From: an uncultured Pseudomonadota bacterium
Lineage (GTDB): Bacteria > Pseudomonadota > Gammaproteobacteria > CAJXQU01
NCBI GenBank assembly: GCA_913058255.1
Contig: CAJXQU010000007.1
Coordinates: forward strand, 1 to 64,000
Reading direction: 5' to 3'
Length of the DNA: 64,000 bases
Of the stretch, positions 43,447 through 53,330 are shown piece by piece; position 1 is the stretch's first letter, and each line of letters opens with the position of its first letter. A program made the position numbers and the translations under genes. Below the pieces are notes generated by a model. It searched no databases. It was not told where the DNA came from and saw only the letters and a list, made by a program, of their open reading frames with translations.

Positions 43447-46353
43447 ATGAGTGAGAAAGCTAACCAAAGAATCCCTCTAAATGAGTTAGAAATGAGCGGT
43501 GATTTTATCCGCCGGCATATTGGGCCAGATCCCCACCAGTTACGTGAGATGCTAGACGAACTGGAAATAAATGAACTGGATGACATCATCGAAAAAGTCG
43601 TTCCAGAAAATATTTTAAACAAAGAACCGTTGACTCTCACCTCGACGATGAGTGAGCGATCGGTTAGAACTTACATTCGCAAAGTTCGGGCACGTAACAA
43701 GGTTTTTATCTCGATGATTGGGATGGGCTATTACGGCACCGTCATGCCACCGGTGATCAAGCGAAATGTTCTCGAAAATCCAGGCTGGTACACGGCCTAT
43801 ACGCCTTATCAGGCTGAGATAAGTCAAGGCCGCTTGGAAGCGATCTTAAATTTCCAACAAATGGTGATGGATCTTACTGGCATGGAGATGGCGAATGCTT
43901 CCATGCTGGATGAAGCCACTGCTGCGGCAGAGGCGATGGCCATGTCGAAGCGATTATCAAAATCAAAATGTAATGCCTTTTTTGTTGATCAAGACTGTCA
44001 TCCACAAACCATTGCGGTGATCAAGACACGTGCAGAGGGTTTTGGTTATGAGTTGATTATCGGTGATCCCTATAACGATCTCAGCAAGCATGATGTCTTT
44101 GGTGTGATCGTCCAATACCCCGGTTCTAGTGGTGAGGTTCGAGATCTCGAACCTATTGTAACTGCGGCTCATCAACAGTCGGCATTAGTCACCGTCGCAG
44201 CCGATCTTTTGAGCCTCGTGTTATTAAAAACACCGGGTGAAATGGATGCCGATATTGTCATCGGTAATTCACAACGTTTCGGCGTACCAATGGGCTATGG
44301 CGGTCCTCATGCAGCATTCTTTGCGACGCGAGAAGCTTATAAGCGATCTGTTCCGGGCAGGATTATTGGCGTTTCAAATGACGCCTTGGGTCAGCCCGCT
44401 TATCGGCTAGCACTACAGACGCGCGAGCAGCATATTCGACGTGACAAAGCGACCAGTAATATTTGTACATCACAGGCTCTACTGGCGATTTTAGCGAGTT
44501 TCTATGCGGTTTATTATGGCCCCAAAGAGCTGAAAATGATTGCCACTCGTGTACATCGGTTAACCTCAATTTTGGTTGCGGGCCTCCGTCATTTGGGGAT
44601 AGAGGTCATGAACGAGTGTTATTACGACACGATCAAGATTCATACGCCAGGACGAGCGAAGCGTATCGCTGCTCGTGCACGAGAGTCACAAATAAATCTG
44701 CGGGTTTACGATGCTGATCATATTGGTATCGCGATTGATGAAACGATCCGTCGGATAGAAATTAGAAAGGTTTGGAAGCTGTTTTCTAAAACCAAAACAG
44801 AGAAAATGTATGTCGGCCCTTTGGATGAGGATGTTGAAGAATGTATTCCTGATTCATTGTTACGCAAGACTAAATTTCTTACACACCCAGTCTTTAGCCG
44901 CTATCATTCTGAAAGCGAAATTATGCGCTACATGCGTCGTTTAGCACGCAAAGATATTGCCTTAGATCGTTCGATGATTCCGCTTGGCTCTTGCACTATG
45001 AAGCTCAATGCGGCAGCTGAAATGCAGGCAGTTTCGTATCGTGAGTTTAACGCCATGCATCCCTTTGCACCGTTGGATCAGGCGCAGGGTTATTTGCAGT
45101 TGTTTGACGAACTAGAAGACATGCTTTGTGATCTGACAGGGTTTGATGCCTTCTCATTTCAACCCAATGCGGGTTCGCAGGGCGAGTATGCCGGCCTGTT
45201 AGTGATCAAGAAGTATCATCAGTCACAAGGTCAGGGACATCGAAATATCTGTTTGATCCCCGCTTCGGCTCATGGCACCAACCCAGCAAGCGCGATGATG
45301 GCTGGCTTGAAGATTGTGGTCGTCGCCTGTGATGATGCGGGCAATGTTGATCTGGACGATCTTACGGCAAAAGCTAGCGAACATGCAGACGAACTCGCGG
45401 CTTTGATGATCACTTATCCATCAACACATGGTGTGTTTGAAGAGGCTTTTGTTGATATTTGTGCGCTGATCCATGAGCACGGCGGACAGGTTTATATGGA
45501 TGGTGCGAATTTCAATGCCTTGGTTGGAATTAGTCGCCCCGGAAAAATCGGTGCAGATGTTTCACATCTCAACCTTCATAAGACCTTTGCAATTCCACAT
45601 GGCGGTGGTGGTCCTGGTGTTGGACCAATAGGCGTCGGCAGACATCTTGCCGCTTTCTTGCCCGATCATCCGGTCGTCGCGGGTGTTAATCCGGCGGCGG
45701 GCAATCATGACACGATTGGAGCAATCGCTGCTGCACCTTGGGGATCTGCGAGCATTTTGGCCATTTCTTGGGCCTACATCGCGATGATGGGCAGTGATGG
45801 TTTACGCCGCGCGACGCTAGTGGCGATTTTGAGTGCTAACTACATTAAGTCTAGGCTGTCTCAGCATTATCCGATTCTCTATACGGGCAAAAATGGTATG
45901 GTTGCGCATGAATGTATTATTGATCTGCGACCGATCAAAAAAGCCTGCGGCATTACCGTTGATGATATTGCTAAGCGACTAATCGATTATGGTTTCCATG
46001 CCCCAACCATGTCATTTCCTGTACCTGATACGATGATGATCGAGCCAACCGAAAGTGAAAATAAGCGCGAAATTGATCGCTTTATTGATGCGATGATCTC
46101 GATTCGACATGAAATTAAGCAGGTGGAAGACGGCAAAGTTGATGCAGAAAACAATGTATTAACCAATGCGCCGCACCCGGATGTCTTACTCAAGCAGGAA
46201 TGGCCATTTCCTTACACGATGCAAGCCGCTTTTTATCCGCTACCGGAAACGCATGATGATAAATATTGGCCACCTGTGGCACGGATCGACAATAAGGCTG
46301 GAGATAAAAATTTGGTGTGTAGTTGCCCACCAATGAGTGCATATGAAGAGTAA
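43447..46353 (+). CDS. gcvP: Glycine dehydrogenase (decarboxylating), P protein
   Basis: This PLP enzyme decarboxylates glycine and loads the remaining carbon on GcvH. The 968-residue protein is the fused single-chain form. The N-terminal half opens FIRRHIGPDPHQLREMLDEL. The C-terminal catalytic half has the PLP Lys in LNLHKTFAIPHGGGGPG. The segment IPLGSCTMKLNAAAEM marks the junction. By eye this gene is richer in G+C than the DNA around it. It is followed by a structured spacer and serC. Confidence 0.97.
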   Translation: MSEKANQRIPLNELEMSGDFIRRHIGPDPHQLREMLDELEINELDDIIEKVVPENILNKEPLTLTSTMSERSVRTYIRKVRARNKVFISMIGMGYYGTVMPPVIKRNVLENPGWYTAYTPYQAEISQGRLEAILNFQQMVMDLTGMEMANASMLDEATAAAEAMAMSKRLSKSKCNAFFVDQDCHPQTIAVIKTRAEGFGYELIIGDPYNDLSKHDVFGVIVQYPGSSGEVRDLEPIVTAAHQQSALVTVAADLLSLVLLKTPGEMDADIVIGNSQRFGVPMGYGGPHAAFFATREAYKRSVPGRIIGVSNDALGQPAYRLALQTREQHIRRDKATSNICTSQALLAILASFYAVYYGPKELKMIATRVHRLTSILVAGLRHLGIEVMNECYYDTIKIHTPGRAKRIAARARESQINLRVYDADHIGIAIDETIRRIEIRKVWKLFSKTKTEKMYVGPLDEDVEECIPDSLLRKTKFLTHPVFSRYHSESEIMRYMRRLARKDIALDRSMIPLGSCTMKLNAAAEMQAVSYREFNAMHPFAPLDQAQGYLQLFDELEDMLCDLTGFDAFSFQPNAGSQGEYAGLLVIKKYHQSQGQGHRNICLIPASAHGTNPASAMMAGLKIVVVACDDAGNVDLDDLTAKASEHADELAALMITYPSTHGVFEEAFVDICALIHEHGGQVYMDGANFNALVGISRPGKIGADVSHLNLHKTFAIPHGGGGPGVGPIGVGRHLAAFLPDHPVVAGVNPAAGNHDTIGAIAAAPWGSASILAISWAYIAMMGSDGLRRATLVAILSANYIKSRLSQHYPILYTGKNGMVAHECIIDLRPIKKACGITVDDIAKRLIDYGFHAPTMSFPVPDTMMIEPTESENKREIDRFIDAMISIRHEIKQVEDGKVDAENNVLTNAPHPDVLLKQEWPFPYTMQAAFYPLPETHDDKYWPPVARIDNKAGDKNLVCSCPPMSAYEE

Positions 46354-46386
46354 GTAATTGGAGTTTAGCTCAACTCCGTTTATAGT

Positions 46387-46435
46387 GCTGCGGCGCATGA
46401 GAAGGCCTTAGAAATCTAAGAACATGCGCTCCAGC
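46387..46435 (+). ncRNA. Structured spacer RNA between gcvP and serC
   Basis: GCTG...GCGCATG pairs with CATGCGC...CAGC as an 11-bp interrupted stem. It encloses an internal perfect hairpin CTTAGA / TCTAAG. A further small hairpin (GGAGTT / AACTCC) lies just upstream. It has no T run, so it is not an ordinary terminator. It may be an attenuator, processing site or repeat element in the gcv-ser transcript. Confidence 0.4.
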
Positions 46436-46456
46436 ATATTACTGAAGGAATAACGT

Positions 46457-47608
46457 TTGAAACCTACAAAAAAACCAGAAAATCCATTTTTCTCATCTGG
46501 CCCATGCCCGAAACGGCCGGGTTGGTCATTGGAACAGCTTGATCAAGCCTTATTAGGCCGTTCTCATCGTTCCGATTCGGGTAAACAAAAGCTAGAAGAG
46601 GCGATAGAACGTACACGTGAGATTTTACAGGTGCCTGATGATTACCGGATTGGAATTGTCCCTGCTTCTGATACAGGTGCGATGGAAATCGCTATGTGGT
46701 CTTTGCTCGGCGCACGTGCAGTGGACATGTTGGCTTGGGATAGTTTTGGTTCCGGTTGGATCAACGATGTGATCACGCAATTAAAGCTTGCCGATGTCAA
46801 TTTGCTTGAGTCAGATTATGGACGATTACCGGATCTTGAACAGGTCAACTTCGATAATGATGTCGTGTTCACATGGAATGGAACCACCGCTGGTGTCAAG
46901 GTGCCGGATGGAGATTGGATTGCTGCTGATCGACAAGGTTTGACGATCTGTGATGCAACTTCCGCAGCCTTCGCGATGGATCTGCCTTGGAATAAGCTTG
47001 ATGTAGTGACCTACTCCTGGCAAAAGGTTTTGGGCGGCGAAGCAGCACATGGCATGCTGATCTTGAGTCCTCGCGCGGTTGAGCGTTTAGAATCATGGAC
47101 ACCCACTTGGCCGATGCCGAAACTGTTCCGTTTAACCAGCAAAGGAAAGTTGATCGAGGGTATCTTCAGAGGAGCAACGATCAATACACCTTCTATGCTT
47201 TGTGTTGAGGATTATCTTGATGCATTGAAATGGTCTGCCAGTGTCGGTGGTTTGTCTGGTTTAATCAGCCGATCGGAAGCGAATTTCAATGCGATTCAAA
47301 CATGGGTGTCAAAAACAGATTGGATAGGTTTCCTCGCCGAACAGCCCGAAACGCGTTCAAATACTTCGGTATGTTTACAAATTACAGAAGCTTGGTTTAG
47401 GGCAATGTCAGTCGATCAACAGTTAGTCGTGACAAGAAAAATGGTCGCTTTGCTCGAAACTGAAGCGGCAGCATTTGATATAGAAGGTTATCGTGATGCG
47501 CCTCCGGGATTACGGATCTGGTGTGGTGCGACCGTCGAAACCAGTAATGTTGAGAACTTATTACCGTGGTTGGATTGGGCATTTTTACAAGCTAAAGAAT
47601 CACTTTAA
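46457..47608 (+). CDS. serC: Phosphoserine transaminase, TIGR01365-like type
   Basis: SerC converts 3-phosphohydroxypyruvate and glutamate to phosphoserine. The 383-residue PLP enzyme starts at TTG after GAAGGA. It opens [15 protein letters not shown], the hallmark of the subgroup common in Alphaproteobacteria and Methanosarcina rather than the E. coli SerC. The PLP Lys is in [15 protein letters not shown]. It is followed by the serB-like gene 27 bp later. serA is not in the window. The subgroup suggests horizontal acquisition. Confidence 0.88.
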   Translation: MKPTKKPENPFFSSGPCPKRPGWSLEQLDQALLGRSHRSDSGKQKLEEAIERTREILQVPDDYRIGIVPASDTGAMEIAMWSLLGARAVDMLAWDSFGSGWINDVITQLKLADVNLLESDYGRLPDLEQVNFDNDVVFTWNGTTAGVKVPDGDWIAADRQGLTICDATSAAFAMDLPWNKLDVVTYSWQKVLGGEAAHGMLILSPRAVERLESWTPTWPMPKLFRLTSKGKLIEGIFRGATINTPSMLCVEDYLDALKWSASVGGLSGLISRSEANFNAIQTWVSKTDWIGFLAEQPETRSNTSVCLQITEAWFRAMSVDQQLVVTRKMVALLETEAAAFDIEGYRDAPPGLRIWCGATVETSNVENLLPWLDWAFLQAKESL

Positions 47609-47635
47609 ATTATTTTTGATCAGGTAGTTATTTTT

Positions 47636-48286
47636 ATGAAACAGAATTTTGATATTGTCTTTTTTGATTGTGACAGCACACTTTCGACCATAGAAGGCAT
47701 TGACGAGTTAGCTGTTAAGGCTGGCGTTGCGGAAGAACTTGTACCGCTCACCAACGCAGCGATGGACGGCAAGATGAAACTTGAAGAGATTTATCAAAGG
47801 CGGCTGGATCTGATTAATCCAACAAATGCAGCATTAGATTGGGTAAGCCAGCGATATTTGGAAGAAATGGTAGAAGGTGCTGAGAAAGTTGTGGCAGAGT
47901 TGATCAAGCAGGGTAAAGAAGTTCATATTATCAGTGGTGGTTTACGCCACGCGGTTTTAAAAGTCGGTGAACTGCTTAATATTCCAGAGCAACAGATTCA
48001 CGCGGTTGATATATTCTTTGATGCGGAAGGAAACTACGCAGGCTTTGATCAAGAGTCGCCTTTAGCTAGAGCAGGTGGCAAGGCTAAAGTCTGTCGACAA
48101 GTGTTAGGAAAGGGTGAGCGAACCGCCGCTTTAATAGGTGATGGTATTACTGATCTGGAAGCGGCAGAAGCAGGCGTTTACGTGATCGGGTTTGGTGGTG
48201 TAGCAAGACGCGAAGCCGTCGTTCAAGGCGCATCAGCCTATATAGACGGCCCAGCATTAACGGCTGCGTTAGATCTACTCTTGTAA
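47636..48286 (+). CDS. serB: Phosphoserine phosphatase-like HAD hydrolase
   Basis: The 216-residue HAD protein has motif I FFDCDSTLS (nucleophile Asp, second Asp as acid), motif II IISGGL, a motif III Lys in GGKAKVCRQ and motif IV GDGITDLEAA. These and the substrate-binding segment TIEGIDEL fit SerB, which dephosphorylates phosphoserine to serine. It lacks the extra N-terminal domain of E. coli SerB. Its position 27 bp after serC supports the function. A hairpin follows and it converges on the RRM gene. Confidence 0.82.
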   Translation: MKQNFDIVFFDCDSTLSTIEGIDELAVKAGVAEELVPLTNAAMDGKMKLEEIYQRRLDLINPTNAALDWVSQRYLEEMVEGAEKVVAELIKQGKEVHIISGGLRHAVLKVGELLNIPEQQIHAVDIFFDAEGNYAGFDQESPLARAGGKAKVCRQVLGKGERTAALIGDGITDLEAAEAGVYVIGFGGVARREAVVQGASAYIDGPALTAALDLLL

Positions 48287-48291
48287 TTTAG

Positions 48292-48319
48292 AGCTAGTTA
48301 GTTGATCTAAAAACTAGCT
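48292..48319. terminator. Hairpin between convergent serB and RRM gene
   Basis: A perfect 8-bp repeat AGCTAGTT / AACTAGCT with a 12-nt loop overlaps the RRM stop codon. No T run follows on either strand, so termination activity is uncertain. Confidence 0.35.
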
Positions 48320-48679
48320 AAAAAAGCTTTTAATCTTAGACAGCAAACCACCTTTTTTCTCAGTGGATGTTGACGTTTGAGCGGTTGGTTTACGGTTTTG
48401 GTTGTTATTAGAAGGACGATCGTTTTGTTCTCCTTCTTGTTTTGGTCGTGAGAAGTCCACTCGTAAGTTTCGGCCATCCATTTCACTACCATTAAGTGTT
48501 TCAACCGCTGCCTTGGCTTCACCTTCGTTCGGCATAGAAACAAACCCATAACCACGAGAACGTCCCGAGCGACGATCAACAATGATATCTACAGATTCTA
48601 CTTCTCCAAACTCTTCAAATGCATTCTGAAGGTCTTCTTTCACTGTTTTGTAAGGTAAATTTCCAACATAGATGTTCAT
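48314..48679 (-). CDS. RNA-recognition-motif protein
   Basis: The 121-residue protein has one complete RRM (about 1-80): RNP2 IYVGNL and RNP1 RGYGFVSM. A hydrophilic Asn/Gln/Lys-rich linker follows, then a short hydrophobic/basic end (GGLLSKIKSFFS). Such single-RRM proteins occur in cyanobacteria and many proteobacteria and are often cold-inducible. AAGGATT lies 8 nt before the ATG. With the csp gene at 7.4 kb it gives the window two RNA-chaperone-type genes. Confidence 0.9.
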   Translation of the reverse strand: MNIYVGNLPYKTVKEDLQNAFEEFGEVESVDIIVDRRSGRSRGYGFVSMPNEGEAKAAVETLNGSEMDGRNLRVDFSRPKQEGEQNDRPSNNNQNRKPTAQTSTSTEKKGGLLSKIKSFFS

Positions 48680-49287
48680 TTAGTGTAATCCTTAATTTAT
48701 TTTCTGTTTATTGATGGTGTGATAGCGGACACATATATTATTAATACTCTGTAGGGTGAACGGTCGTAAATTACAGCTGTATTTCGTGCCAAGCTCAATT
48801 TTGGAGTCTTAAGGTGTGTTCTGTGAAGGTATGTTGAGATCAAAATACTTAAGTTTTTTATAATTTTTAGTTTTTAATTTAGATCTTACACATTATCTCG
48901 CAATTTCTTCTGCTGAGGTCAAAGAGAAATCATAACGGTTTCCTTTCACTAAGATAGAATAAACTGAACAGATCCAGCCCACCCAAAGTCGTTCTTGTTC
49001 TGAGCTAAGGTTAATTCTAGCAGACTTAATTATGGAATTGTAAAACATGGATCTTTTGCGGTTAAATTGAGAAGGGCTCAATGTCAAAATTGTCTCAAAA
49101 TTTCTTTCTTATCAATAAATTAAATGTCTTTAACTAAAACTATTAATATGGGCTCTAAATCTTATTATCTTTATTATATTTAAGACTAACGGGTTGAACT
49201 TTTGATCGAAGTGACATTTTTATCAGCACTGCCTTGCCTGTTCGTATAAAATCGAGGGATTAATTTCTCAATATAGGATCATGAACC
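48680..49287. other. 608-bp divergent intergenic region
   Basis: It separates the RRM gene from the isocitrate dehydrogenase gene. It is very AT-rich and long enough for a structured 5' UTR on the RRM gene. The 64-codon minus-strand ORF here has no recognisable family and I do not call it. Confidence 0.45.
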
Positions 49288-50325
49288 ATGACTCAAATAG
49301 CTTCAGAAAAGCGTATACCGGCCACCCTAATTCGAGGTGACGGCATTGGTCCTGAGATAGTCGAAGCAACAGTTCGAGTACTTGATGCTGTTGATGCTCC
49401 TTTTGAGTGGGATGACCAAGAGGGTGGAATGGCAGCGATGGATAAAGGTGGTGACCCTATTCCCGATGCGCTTCTTGAATCAATTTCAAAAACTAAACTG
49501 GCATTAAAAGGGCCATTAACAACACCGATTGGTGGTGGTTTTCGCTCCGTTAATGTACGACTAAGAGAAGCTTTCAAGCTGTTTGCGAATGTTCGTCCAG
49601 CTAAGTCTCTTCTGCCCGATGGTCGTTATAATGATGTTAATACTGTCTTGATCAGAGAAAACCTTGAAGGCATGTATGTTGGTGCAGAACATTTTGTTCC
49701 TGTCGATGATGACCCGCATGCAGTTGCTGAGTCTTCAAGTTATATTACACGCGTTGGTTGTCGACGAATCGCTGAATTTGCGTTTGATTACGCAGTAAAA
49801 AATGGGCGTAAAAAAGTGACGATTGTGCATAAAGCCAATATTTTAAAAGCACTGACAGGTTTATTTTTAGAAACGTGTATGGAAGTTGGTGAGAAATTTA
49901 AAGGCCAGCTCGAAATTGATGACAAGATTGTCGATAACACGGCGATGCAGCTTGTCATTAACCCAGCACAATTCGATGTTATATTAACCACGAATATGTT
50001 CGGCGATATTTTATCAGATGAGATTGCTGGTCTGGTCGGAGGCTTAGGTTTGGCACCAGGCGGAAATATTGGTCATGATGCAGCAATATTTGAAGCTGTA
50101 CATGGCTCCGCACCTGATATAGCTGGACAAGGAATTGCAAACCCTTCAGCACTTATTTTAGCAGCAGCGATGATGCTTGATCATGTCAACGAGCAAGATA
50201 AGGCTAATCGTATAAGACGAACCTTAGAAAAGATGATGAGTGAGAAAAAAGGTCTTACAGGGGATTTGGGTGGAACAGCGAAAACCCAAGAATTTGCTGA
50301 TACGATTATCGCAAATCTAGACTAG
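49288..50325 (+). CDS. Isocitrate dehydrogenase, NAD-dependent (IDH3-like)
   Basis: The 345-residue protein belongs to the isocitrate/isopropylmalate dehydrogenase family: RGDGIGPEIVEATVRVL at the start, GPLTTPIGGGFRSVNVRLREAF and NVRPAKS for substrate binding, and IFEAVHGSAPDIAGQGIANP near the end. The SVNVRLR and NVRP motifs resemble mitochondrial NAD-IDH and similar bacterial enzymes rather than E. coli NADP-IDH. Homoisocitrate dehydrogenase is an alternative, but TCA use fits with acnB in the window. ATAGGATC precedes the ATG. Confidence 0.85.
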   Translation: MTQIASEKRIPATLIRGDGIGPEIVEATVRVLDAVDAPFEWDDQEGGMAAMDKGGDPIPDALLESISKTKLALKGPLTTPIGGGFRSVNVRLREAFKLFANVRPAKSLLPDGRYNDVNTVLIRENLEGMYVGAEHFVPVDDDPHAVAESSSYITRVGCRRIAEFAFDYAVKNGRKKVTIVHKANILKALTGLFLETCMEVGEKFKGQLEIDDKIVDNTAMQLVINPAQFDVILTTNMFGDILSDEIAGLVGGLGLAPGGNIGHDAAIFEAVHGSAPDIAGQGIANPSALILAAAMMLDHVNEQDKANRIRRTLEKMMSEKKGLTGDLGGTAKTQEFADTIIANLD

Positions 50326-50470
50326 TGTTGCTCAATAGCCATTAACATGGGTAATTATTATTCGTAGCCAATCTTCTTCTGCTGTTCAGCGGCGTCTCGA
50401 TGATCTTATTCTCGAAGCACGTCGTAATGATGAGCGTTGGCGACGGTTTCAGGCACTCGAATTAAATTTA

Positions 50471-51454
50471 ATGCGTAGTGCTTCACTACCAGAAGTACTA
50501 CGTACGATACTCTATGATAGCCGTGCAGGTTTTGGTTGGGATTTAGTCACATTGACGCTGAACGATCCTGAATATGAGATCCATCGGTTACTTGACTCAA
50601 CCAGCACACCTCGATCAGACTTTCCTGAATTAATGTTTTGTGATGATCTCAACTTGGTTGATCAGCTGTTTGAACAAGGTCGACGGCCAACATTAGGGCC
50701 TTATCGGGTACGCGCTCACACGAGTCTTTTTCCGAAAACAGAACAAAGGATTGCTAGCGTAGCCATTTTACCTTTGATTCGAGATCGTCATTTGATCGGC
50801 TCGCTAAATCTTGCTAGTTATAATCGAGATAAGTTTTCTGTCGAGTCTGCAACCGATTTTATGGATCATCTTTCTACCGTACTTTCAGTGTGTTTAGAGG
50901 CTGCGGAGAATCGTGAGAGGTTACGTTTTATTGGTTTGACTGATGGCTTGACCAATGTTAATAATCGTCGTTTTTTTGATCAGCGGTTGTTAGAAGAGCT
51001 GGAGCGGGCGAGACGTGGCAATGTGCCGCTAGGTTGCTTGTTTATCGATCTGGATTTTTTCAAAACGGTTAATGATGAGCATGGACATCAAGTGGGTGAC
51101 GATGTGTTACGACACGTTGCGCAGTTGATCCGTGAGCAGCTTCGTACCATTGATGTTGTTGCCCGTTATGGTGGTGAGGAATTTTCCGTTTTATTGGCGC
51201 AAGCCGATCTTGAGCTTGCAATAGAGATCGCCGAAAGGATTAGAAAAAGTGTTGAGCAATGGGAGTATGATTTTTCCGAAATTGATCTAGAGGTCTCGGT
51301 TTCTATCGGTGTTGCGACGACAGAGCTGATCGAACCTATTGACGATATAAATGAAGTTGCACATAGATTGGTTGAAGCGGCGGATCAAGCTCTTTATCAA
51401 GCTAAAAGAACCGGAAGGAATCGAGTCGTAAGCTATGAAGCAAGCGGAGAATAA
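50471..51454 (+). CDS. GAF-like sensor / GGDEF diguanylate cyclase (true start probably upstream)
   Basis: The protein has an N-terminal DUF484/GAF-like sensory region (about 1-150) and a GGDEF domain with active site RYGGEEF and an RTID I-site five residues upstream. It should synthesise cyclic di-GMP with product inhibition. The first ATG is at 50471, without a Shine-Dalgarno. The same frame is open back to a TAG at 50339 and encodes plausible protein (LDDLILEARRNDERWRRFQA) with no ATG, GTG or TTG, only three ATT codons at 50354-50362. The 3' end overlaps the kinase gene by 20 bp. Confidence 0.85.
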   Translation: MRSASLPEVLRTILYDSRAGFGWDLVTLTLNDPEYEIHRLLDSTSTPRSDFPELMFCDDLNLVDQLFEQGRRPTLGPYRVRAHTSLFPKTEQRIASVAILPLIRDRHLIGSLNLASYNRDKFSVESATDFMDHLSTVLSVCLEAAENRERLRFIGLTDGLTNVNNRRFFDQRLLEELERARRGNVPLGCLFIDLDFFKTVNDEHGHQVGDDVLRHVAQLIREQLRTIDVVARYGGEEFSVLLAQADLELAIEIAERIRKSVEQWEYDFSEIDLEVSVSIGVATTELIEPIDDINEVAHRLVEAADQALYQAKRTGRNRVVSYEASGE

Positions 51455-53330
51455 ATTGAGCTCACGGAATGCTCTGCAGTCTGGATATGAGCTACTTTGG
51501 TATCAGATCCAGTCCGTACTTGGGCAAGGTGCGTTTGGGATTACGTATTTAGCACAAGATATCAACTTAAACCGTTTGGTTGCGATCAAGGAGTTTCTCC
51601 CCAGTCAATATGCCATGCGCGATATTAACGAAACAGTTCGACCTGTCTCGGTAGATAATGAAGAAAAGTTCTCGATGGGCTTACGCCGCTTTATTGAAGA
51701 GGCACGGATCCTAGATCAACTTGATCATCCAAATATTGTTCGTGTTATGAATATATTTGAGGCGAATAATACAGCCTATATGGTGATGAATTATGAGCAA
51801 GGTGTAAACCTAAAAGAGATTTTATTACGACAAAAACTGCTTGATGAATCAGACTTGTTGAAGATTCTCATTCCTATTCTTAACGGTCTTGAAACCATTC
51901 ACGGATCAGGCTTTATTCATCGAGATATAAAGCCGGCAAACATTTTTATTCGTACAGATGGAACGCCGGTTTTATTAGATTTTGGTTCTGCTCGTCAGTC
52001 CTTAGAAAAAGACACGCATACTTTGACGAGTCTTGTTTCCCCTGGCTACGCACCCATCGAACAGTATGTCAGTAAGAGTGATAAACAAGGTCCGTGGTCA
52101 GATATCTATGGTATGGCTGCAACGTTATATCGAGCGGTTACGGGTGTTCCACCAAGTGATGCTGTCACGCGAGGAGAGTCGTTAACGGGTACCGATAAGG
52201 ACAACCTGGTCAGTTGCCGTGAGCTAGCTGATGCGCGATATTCTGATCAGTTTATTTCAGCGATAGAGCATGGTTTGGCTTTTTTAACGCGAGATAGACC
52301 ACAGACGATCGCAGAATGGAGGCACGCATTTTTAAGTTCTGATCAGTTTCATAAAGGCTTGTCATCATCGGTAGCGTCAGGTGAACAATCGGTTAGTTCG
52401 ATTAAGCAAGTTTCCAGCCAGATTGCTTCGTTAGTTCAAGCGTCATTGACAGAATCTGTGACGAAAATTCATGAAAATGGAGAACTTTCGGATTATTGGG
52501 ATAAAGAAGATGCGACATCAGTCGAACTGGCTCATCGGCAAGGTTTTCGGCGAGGGTTGAAGTTTGCTCTGGTCATTTTAACCTTGCTTATTTTAACCTT
52601 GCTTATTGGAAATTTTTCAAAGATACAACAAGTTGTTAGTCCAGGTTTTGTACCACAGGATATCATTAGTGATAAGCCGGTTGAGTTGGCTGAGGATAAC
52701 CGCCAGCCAATAACACTGAAGGCATCTGAAATAACATCCGATATATTGGCTGAAAATCCACCACCGATTCTTGATGAAGAAACAGCAAATGAACTAGAAG
52801 CTGAGGGCAAAATAATTATCCTCGAAAATAGCTCAGAACCCGCATTAATATCAGAACCTGTTCCTGCAACCTTAGTAGATGAATCAGAACAACTTGATCC
52901 TCTAACAGGTGATGAACTGTTTAATGACTTTTCAGTAGAAGCAAAGTCGGAGCAGCAGCTTATCTTAAAAGATGAAACTGTGCTCGAAACACAAACACAG
53001 TTTCAAGATGAGTCTATCCAAGAAACTATTACGGTGAAGAGTAATGAAAAGCAAGAAGCAAGTTCATCGTTAAAATTAACGGTTATAGATGAACGTAAAT
53101 TCTTGGAAAAAACACCGCTAGAGAATAGCCGTAGCCATGAGGTATATGTTCCAAACCGAAATAAATTTGTCGAAATTGAAGAAGTGCACGTTCCTGCAAA
53201 ACCAAAGCCATCAGAAACGACGGTTACGGAAAAATTTAAAGGCTGGGTAGATTTTATGGTTAATACGGTTGATAACCCTGAACAGGGTAAAGATCAAACT
53301 GGAGGCAAAGTTTTGGAAAACAATGAATAA
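51435..53330 (+). CDS. Membrane-anchored Ser/Thr protein kinase (PknB type)
   Basis: The 631-residue protein carries a Hanks-type kinase domain (about 22-300): P-loop LGQGAFG, catalytic Lys in VAIKEFLP, catalytic loop HRDIKPANI, DFGSAR, and an APE-like segment GYAPIEQY. A transmembrane helix (about 376-395) leads to an acidic, low-complexity extracytoplasmic tail without PASTA repeats. It starts inside the GGDEF gene and ends 8 bp inside the phosphatase-like gene, so second-messenger and phospho-signalling genes are translationally coupled. The tail has no recognised domain. Confidence 0.9.
   Translation: MKQAENKLSSRNALQSGYELLWYQIQSVLGQGAFGITYLAQDINLNRLVAIKEFLPSQYAMRDINETVRPVSVDNEEKFSMGLRRFIEEARILDQLDHPNIVRVMNIFEANNTAYMVMNYEQGVNLKEILLRQKLLDESDLLKILIPILNGLETIHGSGFIHRDIKPANIFIRTDGTPVLLDFGSARQSLEKDTHTLTSLVSPGYAPIEQYVSKSDKQGPWSDIYGMAATLYRAVTGVPPSDAVTRGESLTGTDKDNLVSCRELADARYSDQFISAIEHGLAFLTRDRPQTIAEWRHAFLSSDQFHKGLSSSVASGEQSVSSIKQVSSQIASLVQASLTESVTKIHENGELSDYWDKEDATSVELAHRQGFRRGLKFALVILTLLILTLLIGNFSKIQQVVSPGFVPQDIISDKPVELAEDNRQPITLKASEITSDILAENPPPILDEETANELEAEGKIIILENSSEPALISEPVPATLVDESEQLDPLTGDELFNDFSVEAKSEQQLILKDETVLETQTQFQDESIQETITVKSNEKQEASSSLKLTVIDERKFLEKTPLENSRSHEVYVPNRNKFVEIEEVHVPAKPKPSETTVTEKFKGWVDFMVNTVDNPEQGKDQTGGKVLENNE

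Noticed and set aside
48893-49087. 64-codon minus-strand ORF
   Set aside because: It lies in a divergent promoter region, with no homology signal and poor coding character.
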